Source: Syntrophaceae bacterium UBA6112 (GTDB taxonomy: Bacteria; Desulfobacterota; Syntrophia; Syntrophales; UBA5619). From it: 17,149 nucleotides of DNA. Shown piece by piece: positions 1-6,700 of the stretch. Every line of letters begins with the position of its first letter. Within the stretch, counting starts at the first letter, position 1. The position numbers and the translations under genes are program-made. The notes under the pieces were generated by a model that had not been told where the DNA came from, did not search any database, and saw nothing but the letters and a program-made list of their open reading frames with translations. The stretch is from contig DIWG01000077.1 of the NCBI GenBank assembly GCA_002423465.1, positions 1 to 17,149 of the forward strand, read 5' to 3'.

Positions 1-17
1 CCTGGTCGTGGGCTCCA
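1..17 (+). tRNA. 3' end of a tRNA (isotype not determinable, perhaps Thr or Gly), cut by the window edge
   Basis: The first 17 bases read as the tail of a tRNA: the T-stem 3' strand CTGGT at 2-6, the acceptor 3' strand CGTGGGC at 7-13, discriminator T14 and an encoded CCA at 15-17. Position 1 fits the last base of the T loop. The 5' partner strands lie outside the window, so pairing cannot be checked and the anticodon is not visible. A T discriminator is usual for Gly, and I recall Thr tRNAs of deltaproteobacteria with a similar CGTGGGCTCCA end. tRNA genes are common upstream of rpmG/secE in this lineage, which supports the reading. Only 21 bp separate it from rpmG. Confidence 0.5.
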
Positions 18-38
18 TTGAGGTTAGGTGGTTTAATC

Positions 39-188
39 ATGAGAAATATCATCATCTTGGCCTGTACGGATTGTAAACAGCGGAATTACACGACGACCAA
101 GAACAAAAGGACCATGCAGAATCGATTGGAAATGAAGAAATACTGCAAATTCTGCCGGTCCCATAAACTGCACAGGGAGACGAAGTAA
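39..188 (+). CDS. rpmG: 50S ribosomal protein L33, zinc-ribbon (C+) form
   Basis: Small basic protein of the large ribosomal subunit, located near the E site. The 49-residue product starts MRNIIILACTDCK and has two CxxC pairs, Cys9/Cys12 and Cys36/Cys39. These form the zinc-binding knuckle of the C+ type of L33, so this is not the cysteine-free, zinc-independent paralogue. Length matches the family (about 49-55). The ATG at 39 is the only sensible start, because the protein begins at the family N-terminus. A loose purine-rich stretch (GAGGTTAGGTGG, 20-31) precedes it. It sits directly before tRNA-Trp and secE, a common bacterial arrangement, and is probably cotranscribed with them. It was below the length cut-off of a simple ORF scan and was found by direct translation. 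Confidence 0.95.
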   Translation: MRNIIILACTDCKQRNYTTTKNKRTMQNRLEMKKYCKFCRSHKLHRETK

Positions 189-221
189 GGGATAAAGAGC
201 CGCCTCCTTGCTCGACCGGAC

Positions 222-298
222 AGGCCAGTAGCTCTAATGGATAGAGCGCCGGACTCCAAATCCGGATGCTGGGGGTTCAAGTCCCTCCTGGCCTGCCA
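222..298 (+). tRNA. tRNA-Trp (anticodon CCA)
   Basis: The full cloverleaf can be drawn. Acceptor AGGCCAG (222-228) pairs with CTGGCCT (288-294). The D stem is GCTC (231-234) with GAGC (244-247). The anticodon stem is CCGGA (249-253) with TCCGG (261-265). The T stem is GGGGG (271-275) with CCCTC (283-287), containing one G-T pair, around loop TTCAAGT. The seven-base anticodon loop (254-260) holds CCA at 256-258, which reads UGG (Trp). Discriminator G295 is the tryptophan identity base in bacteria, and CCA is encoded at 296-298. Eight T residues (299-306) follow at once, but no separate hairpin precedes them. The gene lies between rpmG and secE, as in many bacteria. Confidence 0.98.
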
Positions 299-345
299 TT
301 TTTTTTATTCAGCGGCATTGGGTGCGAAGGAATCGGGGTTTCCGG

Positions 346-561
346 ATGGGCAGAATCATGGACAGGATAAAGGTTGTCGCAGAGAAGGTAAAGCAGTTTT
401 TGGCCGGTTCTAAGGTTGAGCTGAAAAAAGTTACGTGGCCGACGCCGAAGCAGACCCTCGCCTCCACATCCGTGGTCATCATTGTTGTGATCATCGTGTC
501 CGGCTTTCTGGGGATCGTCGATTTCGGGTTGACCAAGATCATTAAGCTGGTGCTGGGTTAA
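346..561 (+). CDS. secE: Protein translocase subunit SecE (short single-helix form)
   Basis: Essential inner-membrane subunit that clamps the SecY channel of the SecYEG translocase. From the ATG at 346 the product has 71 residues. It has an amphipathic N-terminal helix, the family motif KVTWP at about 28-32, then one hydrophobic membrane segment at about 42-60. This is the short one-helix SecE typical outside enterobacteria. The start is uncertain. A GTG at 322 would add eight residues but has no ribosome-binding site. ATG 346 has GGGG at 335-338 and AAGGA at 327-331 upstream. ATG 358 would also leave the core intact. The stop is 4 bp before nusG, implying translational coupling. Confidence 0.93.
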   Translation: MGRIMDRIKVVAEKVKQFLAGSKVELKKVTWPTPKQTLASTSVVIIVVIIVSGFLGIVDFGLTKIIKLVLG

Positions 562-565
562 GATT

Positions 566-1096
566 ATGGCTTTCCGATGGTACGTTGTTCATACCTATTC
601 CGGTTTTGAAAACCGGGTGAAGCTTTCTCTTCAGGAAAGGATTGAGACGGCCGGGAAACAGGCATTTTTCTCGGACATTTTAATCCCTGAAGAGGACATC
701 GTTGAGTTGGTGTCGGGTGAGAAAAAGACATCGAAGCGGAAATTTTTTCCCGGCTACATCCTGGTCCGGATGGAGATGAACGATGATACCTGGCACATCG
801 TAAAGGATACGCCCAAGGTGACCGGATTCATCGGCAGCAAGGACAAACCTTCGCCGATTCCCGATAAGGATGTGGAAACCCTCAGGACCCGGATCGACGA
901 GGGGACGCTCAAACCCAAGCCGAAGTTCAAATTCGATGTTGGGGATCATGTGCGGATCATCGACGGCCCCTTCACCAATTTTGATGGGAGCGTCGATGAA
1001 GTAAAGCCGGAGAAGGGTAAACTTCGTGTGATTGTCAGCATTTTCGGCCGGTCGACGCCGGTGGAGCTGGACTTCATTCAGGTTTCGCAGACGTAA
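566..1096 (+). CDS. nusG: Transcription termination/antitermination protein NusG
   Basis: Elongation factor that binds the RNA polymerase clamp through its N-terminal NGN domain and links polymerase to Rho or to ribosomal S10 through its KOW domain. The 176-residue product opens MAFRWYVVHTYSGFENRVK. The NGN domain covers about 1-115, including the FFPGYILVRM stretch. The KOW motif starts at about Gly126 (GDHVRIIDGPFTNFDGSVDEV), and the protein ends with the conserved ELDFIQV. Length is normal. It starts 4 bp after the secE stop with no clear Shine-Dalgarno sequence, so initiation is probably coupled to SecE translation. Its S10 partner (rpsJ) is encoded further down the same strand. Confidence 0.98.
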   Translation: MAFRWYVVHTYSGFENRVKLSLQERIETAGKQAFFSDILIPEEDIVELVSGEKKTSKRKFFPGYILVRMEMNDDTWHIVKDTPKVTGFIGSKDKPSPIPDKDVETLRTRIDEGTLKPKPKFKFDVGDHVRIIDGPFTNFDGSVDEVKPEKGKLRVIVSIFGRSTPVELDFIQVSQT

Positions 1097-1181
1097 ACCG
1101 GCAAAAACCGACGGGTAAGATGTATCTGTCTGTTATTTTCCGGGCGTTTGATCAAATTCAGACTGAAACAGGGTGATCAGA

Positions 1182-1607
1182 ATGGCAAAGAAGGTTATCG
1201 CGAATATAAAACTTCAGATCAAGGCAGGCAAGGCAACCCCTTCGCCGCCCATCGGTCCTGCTCTCGGCCAACACGGTGTCAACATCATGGAGTTCTGCAA
1301 GGCTTACAACGCCATGACGCAGAATCAGGAAGGGATGGTCATCCCGGTCGTCATTACGGTTTATGCGGACCGTTCCTTTACCTTCGTGACCAAGACGCCG
1401 CCCGCGTCCGTGCTGCTGAAGCAGGCGGCAAAGATCGCCAAAGGGTCGGGCGATCCCAAGCGGGATAAGGTTGGGGCGGTCACGGTCAAGCAGGTCCGGG
1501 AAATTGCCGAGCTCAAATACAATGACCTGAATGCCGTGGATATTGAGGGTGCGATCCGGATTGTTGAGGGAACGGCGAGATCCATGGGAATTGAGGTTGC
1601 AGGTTGA
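1182..1607 (+). CDS. rplK: 50S ribosomal protein L11
   Basis: Protein of the GTPase-associated centre that binds the L11 region of 23S rRNA. The 141-residue product has the exact length usual for the family. The N-terminal domain carries the proline-containing switch around residues 17-30 (KATPSPPIGPALGQ), where thiostrepton-type drugs act. The C-terminal RNA-binding domain ends with the conserved AIRIVEGTARSMGIEV. ATG 1182 was chosen because it gives the family N-terminus MAKKVIANIKLQI and has AGGGTGA (1170-1176) at good spacing. The GTG at 1173 overlaps that Shine-Dalgarno sequence. The next gene is rplA, but 133 bp away instead of the few bases seen in E. coli. Confidence 0.98.
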   Translation: MAKKVIANIKLQIKAGKATPSPPIGPALGQHGVNIMEFCKAYNAMTQNQEGMVIPVVITVYADRSFTFVTKTPPASVLLKQAAKIAKGSGDPKRDKVGAVTVKQVREIAELKYNDLNAVDIEGAIRIVEGTARSMGIEVAG

Positions 1608-1610
1608 TGT

Positions 1611-1637
1611 GGGGACACGTTGCGGCAAGGTGTCCCC
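1611..1637. repeat. 27-nt palindromic repeat, copy A (rplK-rplA gap)
   Basis: Arm GGGGACACGTTGC (1611-1623), centre G1624, arm GCAAGGTGTCCCC (1625-1637). Twelve of 13 positions pair; the exception is G1619 against G1629. It begins 3 bp after the rplK stop. The same unit recurs at 2594, 7845 and 7904, which makes it a repeat family and not a one-off hairpin. There is no T-tract after it, so it is not a standard terminator. Confidence 0.85.
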
Positions 1638-1655
1638 GCCTTTCGGCGGAACACC
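1629..1655 (+). other. Second hairpin overlapping repeat copy A
   Basis: GGTGT (1629-1633) can pair with ACACC (1651-1655), and CCGCC (1636-1640) with GGCGG (1645-1649), around loop TTTC, leaving a small internal loop. The left strand reuses the right arm of copy A, so in RNA the two hairpins exclude each other. This could be chance or a two-state switch in the rplK-rplA spacer; no function is assigned. Confidence 0.45.
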
Positions 1656-1687
1656 GGGTGATGTGTCGGCAGGCGTCTGAATGGGAA

Positions 1688-1727
1688 GGTTTCGAAGAAT
1701 CCCCCGTCCCCGGCGGTGGGTTTCGAA
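1688..1727 (+). repeat. 9-bp direct repeat GGTTTCGAA before rplA, possible hairpin
   Basis: GGTTTCGAA occurs at 1688-1696 and again at 1719-1727. Because TTCGAA is self-complementary, the two copies can also pair with each other (1691-1696 with 1722-1727), closing a C/G-rich loop just upstream of the rplA ribosome-binding site TGAGGT (1729-1734). It is the only other visible structure in the 133 bp spacer. It may affect rplA translation, but this is inference. Confidence 0.4.
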
Positions 1728-1740
1728 TTGAGGTTTGATC

Positions 1741-2439
1741 ATGTCCAAGAGAGGCAAGAAGTATATCGAGGCGAGGAAAAAGATCGAGGCGGGAAAGCGG
1801 TATCCCGTCCAGGAGGCGGTCGCGCTGGTTGTCGGTACGGCCAGGGTGAAATTCGACGAGACGGTCGACGCCGCCATCCGGCTTGGAGTGAATCCGGCGC
1901 ATGCCGACCAGATGGTCCGGGGCTCCGTGGTCCTTCCCCATGGATTGGGAAAGGCCGTTCGCGTGCTGGTTTTTGCCAAGGGCGAAAAAGAGAAAGAGGC
2001 CCTGGAGGCCGGCGCTGATGTGGTGGGGTCGGATGAAGTGGTCGAAAAGATCAAGGGCGGTTGGTTCGAGTTCGATCGGGTTGTCGCCACGCCGGATATG
2101 ATGGGAAGCGTGGGCAAGCTGGGGAAGATCCTCGGTCCCCGCGGGCTCATGCCGAATCCGAAGGTCGGAACGGTGACGTTTGATGTGGGAAAGGCCGTTC
2201 AGGAACTGAAGGCCGGCAAGGTCGAATTCCGCGTGGAAAAGGCGGGTATCGTCCATTGTCCCATCGGCAAGGCCTCTTTCGGTGCGGAAAAACTGACGGA
2301 GAATTTTTTGGCCTTGCTGGAGATGGTCATCAAACTCAAGCCCGCTTCGAGCAAGGGTCTGTACATCCGGAGTATTTCCCTATCGACCGTCATGGGTCCC
2401 GGGGCGAAGGTGGATCCTCTCGCCGTCCGGAACATATAA
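1741..2439 (+). CDS. rplA: 50S ribosomal protein L1
   Basis: L1-stalk protein that helps deacylated tRNA leave the E site, and in many bacteria the translational repressor of its own operon. The 232-residue product (family about 225-235) begins MSKRGKKYIEARKKIE. It carries the L1 signature LGPRGLMPNPK at residues 131-141 and ends in the usual STVMGPGAKVDP region. ATG 1741 was chosen over the in-frame TTG at 1735 because it gives the family N-terminus and sits six bases after TGAGGT (1729-1734). I did not identify a clear L1 target site upstream of rplK or rplA. A 219 bp gap with the L10 leader follows. Confidence 0.98.
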   Translation: MSKRGKKYIEARKKIEAGKRYPVQEAVALVVGTARVKFDETVDAAIRLGVNPAHADQMVRGSVVLPHGLGKAVRVLVFAKGEKEKEALEAGADVVGSDEVVEKIKGGWFEFDRVVATPDMMGSVGKLGKILGPRGLMPNPKVGTVTFDVGKAVQELKAGKVEFRVEKAGIVHCPIGKASFGAEKLTENFLALLEMVIKLKPASSKGLYIRSISLSTVMGPGAKVDPLAVRNI

Positions 2440-2470
2440 TCCCTGGCTCCACGGGGCTATGGGAAACTAC

Positions 2471-2526
2471 GGGTCTGAGACAGCAGGTACAGGAAGTTTA
2501 AACGCAATCGGACGGCCTGCCGAGAC
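2471..2526 (+). promoter_or_regulatory. Ribosomal protein L10 leader (autoregulatory mRNA element)
   Basis: The gap upstream of rplJ contains the conserved L10-leader core. Outer stem GTCT (2473-2476) pairs with AGAC (2523-2526). A purine-rich kink-turn-like internal loop, GAGACA (2477-2482) against CG (2521-2522), separates it from the inner stem GCAGG (2483-2487) with CCTGC (2516-2520). The strings AGACAGCAGGT and CCTGCCGAG match the motif known from E. coli and Bacillus, where the L10(L12)4 complex binds and lowers rplJ-rplL expression. The element lies about 130 nt before the rplJ start, similar to known leaders. The assignment comes from recalled family features, not a covariance search. 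Confidence 0.85.
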
Positions 2527-2535
2527 TGGGATAAG

Positions 2536-2563
2536 CGGCCTTTTGGGGCCGGACAAATTGTCC
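2536..2563 (+). other. Tandem small hairpins downstream of the L10 leader core
   Basis: CGGCC (2536-2540) pairs with GGCCG (2547-2551) around TTTTGG. It is followed at once by the palindrome GGACAA-A-TTGTCC (2551-2563). The two share G2551 and could compete. They lie between the L10-binding core and rplJ, where leader structure normally relays repression to the ribosome-binding site. No T-tract follows. Confidence 0.5.
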
Positions 2564-2593
2564 TGTATGTTGCTCGTGTTCTCTGACTTTTAC

Positions 2594-2620
2594 GGGGACA
2601 CCTTGCTGCAAGGTGTCCCC
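2594..2620. repeat. 27-nt palindromic repeat, copy B (perfect) before rplJ
   Basis: Arm GGGGACACCTTGC (2594-2606), centre T2607, arm GCAAGGTGTCCCC (2608-2620): all 13 positions pair. This is the cleanest member of the family seen also at 1611, 7845 and 7904. Judged by its central T instead of A, it is inverted relative to copies C and D. It sits between the L10 leader and the rplJ ribosome-binding site (2647-2653). Confidence 0.92.
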
Positions 2621-2658
2621 ATCGGAAGGAACGGATCAGATGGGAAAGGAGGTATATA

Positions 2659-3183
2659 TTGGATCGGAGAACGAAAGAGCAGGTTGCTGCTGAACTTCAC
2701 GAAAAACTGAAAGATTTCAAAATGGCGGTCCTGACCGGTTACAGCGGAATGGACGTGGCGAAGATGACGGCGCTGAGGGTCGCTCTGCGCAAATCCAATG
2801 CGGAGCTCCGGGTTGTCAAGAACTCACTGCTCTCCATTGCATCCCGCGAAACGGGTTTTTCTGCGCTGGAAGAGCACTTCCGAGGGCCTCTTGCCGTTGC
2901 GATCGCCAAAGGGGATGTGGTTGAGACCACCAAAGCGTTGGTTGATTTTGCCAAGAAGAACGCCAGTCTTGAGATCAAGGCGGCCGTGATGGGCGGCAAA
3001 TCTCTGAGCAAGGAACAGCTCGCGATTCTTGCTGAGCTGCCGAGCCGGGAGGTTCTGATAGGAAAACTGCTTTCCCTGATGATCGGGGTGCAGACCTCGT
3101 TCGTCAATGTCCTGATCGGGGTGCCGAGGAATTTTGTGCAGGTTCTCGATGCCTATCGGGAAAAGAAGGCTTCAGCAAACTAA
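2659..3183 (+). CDS. rplJ: 50S ribosomal protein L10 (TTG start)
   Basis: L10 anchors the L7/L12 dimers of the ribosomal stalk to 23S rRNA and, with L12, represses its own mRNA. The 174-residue product begins (M)DRRTKEQVAAELHEKLKD, with the family RNA-binding N-terminal domain (TGYSGMDVAKMTALR, VVKNSLLSIA) and a C-terminal helix for L12 binding (about 135-174). The start is TTG at 2659, five bases after a perfect AGGAGGT (2647-2653). No in-frame ATG fits, and the ATG at 2640 is in another frame and stops after 17 codons. The rare start codon may help keep expression responsive to the leader. rplL follows after 27 bp. Confidence 0.97.
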   Translation: MDRRTKEQVAAELHEKLKDFKMAVLTGYSGMDVAKMTALRVALRKSNAELRVVKNSLLSIASRETGFSALEEHFRGPLAVAIAKGDVVETTKALVDFAKKNASLEIKAAVMGGKSLSKEQLAILAELPSREVLIGKLLSLMIGVQTSFVNVLIGVPRNFVQVLDAYREKKASAN

Positions 3184-3210
3184 ACAAACCATACAGGAAG
3201 GAATAGAACA

Positions 3211-3594
3211 ATGGCAAACGAGATTACCAAAGAGGATGTCGTAAAATTCATTGAGGGGATGACGGTTCTTGAGCTTTCGGAGCTGGTGAAGGAACTGGAG
3301 CAGAAGTTCGGTGTGAGTGCTGCTGCGCCGGTGGCCATGGTTGCCGCCGCGGGGCCGGCACAGGCTGCTCAGGTCGAGGAAAAGACGGAGTTTGATGCAA
3401 TCTTGACGGGATTCGGCGAACAGAAGATCCAGGTGATCAAAGTGGTCAGGGCCATCACAGGTTTGGGCCTCAAGGAAGCCAAGGATCTGGTGGACGGCGT
3501 TCCCAAGCCGATCAAAGAGGCCGTCTCCAAGGATGAAGCTGCCGATATCAAGAAGAAGATCGAAGAAGTGGGTGGCGTTGTTGAAATCAAGTAA
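3211..3594 (+). CDS. rplL: 50S ribosomal protein L7/L12
   Basis: Multicopy stalk protein that recruits and stimulates translational GTPases such as EF-Tu, made elsewhere in this window. The 127 residues match the family. There is an N-terminal dimerisation domain (about 1-35, ITKEDVVKFIEGMTVLELSELVKELE), an Ala/Pro-rich flexible hinge (about 40-57), and a C-terminal factor-binding domain with the conserved KIQVIKVVRAITGLGLKEAKDLVDGVPKPIKE. The ATG at 3211 follows AGGAAGGA (3195-3202) at good spacing, fitting a gene that must be made at about fourfold the level of its neighbours. A probable attenuator lies downstream, before rpoB. Confidence 0.98.
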   Translation: MANEITKEDVVKFIEGMTVLELSELVKELEQKFGVSAAAPVAMVAAAGPAQAAQVEEKTEFDAILTGFGEQKIQVIKVVRAITGLGLKEAKDLVDGVPKPIKEAVSKDEAADIKKKIEEVGGVVEIK

Positions 3595-3626
3595 GTAAAC
3601 GACGCCCAAAAAGAACGGCAAGGGAC

Positions 3627-3705
3627 AGAACCCCGCGATGCAACAGGTTGTCTGCACGACATTGCAGAAAGACAGGTTGGGTGGGGTTCTTTTCTCTAAT
3701 TTTTA
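3627..3705 (+). terminator. Probable rplL-rpoB attenuator (long hairpin with T-rich tail)
   Basis: AGAACCCC (3627-3634) pairs with GGGGTTCT (3683-3690), an 8-bp closing stem followed by a T-rich run (3687-3705). Inside are TGCAA (3639-3643) with TTGCA (3662-3666) and GTTGT (3647-3651) with ACGAC (3656-3660). The fold is long and interrupted, so full termination is unlikely and rpoB has to be read. In E. coli a partial attenuator and an RNase III site lie in this same gap and set ribosomal protein versus polymerase output, so partial read-through is the likeliest role here. Confidence 0.55.
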
Positions 3706-3751
3706 TGAGTGAAAACTTAAGATCGCTGGCGGCTCGAGGCGAAAGGATGTT

Positions 3752-6700
3752 ATGGGCGAATTAAGAAAGAATTTTGGACGTATCCGGAGGATACTGGATA
3801 TCCCCAACCTGATTGATATCCAGACCGATTCCTACAAAAAGTTTCTTCAGCAGGAGATGAATCCGGACAAACGGGGGAATTATGGTCTTCAGGGCGCCTT
3901 TAACAGCGTCTTCCCCATTTCCGATTTCAGCGGAAAATGTTCGCTCGAGTTCGTAAGTTACAGGATCGGAACTGTCCGGTACGACATGCAGGAGTGTGTT
4001 CAGAAGGGAATGACCTATGCGGCGCCGCTGAAGATCGTGGTGCGACTGGTTGTTTTCGATACGGAACGGAATGTGGAGCCCAAGCCCATCCGGGACATCA
4101 AGGAGCAGGAGATCTATTTCGGTGAGATCCCCCTGATGACCGAAAACGGGACGTTTATCGTCAATGGTACGGAAAGGGTGATCGTAAGCCAGCTTCACCG
4201 CTCGCCCGGAATCTTTTTCGATCATGACAAAGGCAAGACCCTCGCCAGCGGCAAGCTGATCTACTCAGCGCGGGTAATCCCGATCCGCGGGTCGTGGCTG
4301 GATCTCGAATTCGATTCCAAGGACCTTCTCTATGTGAGGATCGACCGCCGGCGGAAGATGCCGGTGACCATCCTCTTGAAAGCGATGGGAAATTCCACGC
4401 AGTTCATCCTGAATTACTTTTACAAAATCGAACAGATATTTCTGGAGAACGGTCGCTTCTATATGGCCGTGAATGATTCTCTGGTCGGGGAAAAGGCCCC
4501 GGTGGACGTGGAGACGAAGGCGGGGGAGATCGTCGTCAAGAAGGGGCGGAAGATCTCAAAACCGCTGCTGAAAAAGATGATCGATTCCGCGATCACAAAA
4601 ATTCCGGTCCATGATGACAATATCATCGGCAGGATCCTCTCTTCCGATGTGCTGGATTCCAAGACCGGCGAGATTCTGATCCGCTGTAACGAGGAGTTGA
4701 CGGCGGAAGGAATGATGCTCCTCAGGGAAAGGGAAATCGAATCCTTTCATTTCGTTCATATCGATGAGGATCGAGAGAATGCCTCGATTCGGGATACGCT
4801 TTTGATGGACCGGATCGAAACGGCGGAGGACGCGATCATCGAAATCTACCGGCGGCTGAGGCCCAGCAACCCGCCCACGCCGGAGACCGCGCACAAATTC
4901 TTCAACAGCCTCTTTTTTGAGCCGGACAGCTACGATCTTTCCGATGTGGGGCGCGCGAAGATGAATTACAAGCTCCGGCTGGATGTTCCGACGAACGTGA
5001 CGGTTTTGCGAAATGAGGACATCCTGGCAGCGGTCAAGTATCTGATCGACCTCAAAAACAGCACTCCCGATTGCAGTGTGGACGACATCGACCATCTGGG
5101 CAATCGCCGGGTCCGTTCCGTCGGAGAGCTGATCGAAAACCAGTACCGGATCGGTCTGGTCCGGATGGAGCGCGCCATCAAGGAGAAGATGAGCCTGCAG
5201 GATATCGAAACCATGATGCCGCATGATCTCATCAATGCCAAGCCGGTTTCGGCAGTGGTGAATGAATTCTTCGGGAGCAGCCAGCTCTCCCAGTTCATGG
5301 ATCAGACGAATCCGCTGTCCGAGATCACGCACAAACGGAGATTATCGGCCCTCGGTCCGGGAGGCCTGACGCGCGAACGGGCAGGATTCGAGGTCCGCGA
5401 CGTTCATCCCACGCATTACGGCCGCATCTGCCCTGTTGAGACCCCGGAAGGTCCGAACATCGGTCTGATCGTCTCCCTCAGCACCTTCGCCCGGGTGAAT
5501 GAGTTTGGCTTCATTGAAACACCTTACCGAATGGTCAAAGAAGGACGGGTGCTCGATGATGTGCGCTATCTGACGGCCATCGAAGAGGAGAACCAGATCA
5601 TCGCCCAGGCCGACAGACCCCTCGATAAAGATGGAAAGTTTATCGGGGCGCTGATTTCCGCGAGAAAAGGAGGCGATTTCCTCTCCGTTTTGCCGACGGA
5701 TGTCAACATGATGGATGTCTCCCCCAACCAGTTGGTCAGCATCGCGGCAACTCTGATCCCGTTTCTCGAACATGACGATGCCAACCGTGCCCTGATGGGA
5801 TCCAACATGCAGCGACAGGCGGTTCCCCTGATGAAACCCGAAATGCCTCTGGTGGGTACGGGGATGGAATCCGTTGTTGCAAGGGACTCCGGCGCGGTCA
5901 TGACCGCCCGAAGAGCGGGAGTCGTGGAGAGTGTGGATGCCGCGCGGATCGTCGTCAAATGTGACTCCCCCGAGAAAGAAGGGCTGGACACGGGGGTCGA
6001 TATCTACAACCTCATCAAGTATCAACGCTCCAACCAGGACACCTGTTTCAACCAAAAGCCCGTTGTCGGCAAGGGGCAGAAGGTGAACAAGGGGGAGATT
6101 ATTGCGGACGGACCCGCCACCGACAGGGGGGAACTGGCCCTGGGAAGGAACGTGATGGTCGCCTTCATGTCCTGGGGGGGCTACAACTACGAGGATTCCA
6201 TCCTGGTCAGCGAGCGGATCGTCAAGGAGGATGTCTTCACCTCGATCCACATCGAGGAATTCGAGACGATGGCCCGGGATACGAAGCTCGGCAAGGAAGA
6301 GATTACCCGGGATATCCCGAATCTGGGGGAAGAGGCCCTGAGAAACCTCGACGACAGCGGTATCGTCCGCATGGGCGTGGCGGTGAAGCCGGGCGACATC
6401 CTGATCGGGAAAATCACCCCCAAGGGAGAAACACAGCTCTCCTCTGAAGAGAAGCTCCTCCGGGCCATTTTTGGGGAAAAGGCCAGCGATGTTCGGGACA
6501 CATCCCTGCGTGTTCCTCCCGGCGTCGAAGGCACGGTGATCGACGCAAAGATCTTCTCGCGGAAAGGGACGGAGCGGGACAGCCGTTCTCAATATATTGA
6601 GGATGAGGCGGTTTCCCTGCTGAACAAGGACCGGGATGACGAAATCCGGATCATCATCGATGGCGTCCGGAAACAGGTCGCCGGCATGTTGATCGGAAAA

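Noticed and set aside
299..306. Eight T residues right after tRNA-Trp as a terminator
   Set aside because: No dedicated hairpin precedes the T-run; only the tRNA itself folds there, and secE and nusG downstream need read-through unless they have a promoter that I cannot see.
1097..1181. L1-binding autoregulatory site upstream of rplK
   Set aside because: Only short pairings (GTCTG 1128-1132 with CAGAC 1159-1163) and the palindrome TTTGATCAAA (1147-1156) are visible; I could not match them to the known L1 target.
1158..2150. 330-codon minus-strand frame spanning rplK and rplA
   Set aside because: It covers two certain ribosomal protein genes plus a structured spacer in antisense; the product is low-complexity Ser/Pro/Arg-rich text typical of shadow frames.
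2640..2693. Small ATG frame (17 codons) overlapping the rplJ start
   Set aside because: Its own start precedes the AGGAGGT box, which is placed for TTG 2659; it has no ribosome-binding site and probably arises by chance.
2459..2710. Plus-strand 83-codon frame across the L10 leader and repeat copy B
   Set aside because: It overlaps the rplJ start in another frame, translates the palindrome and leader, and lacks a ribosome-binding site; noncoding structure explains the region better.
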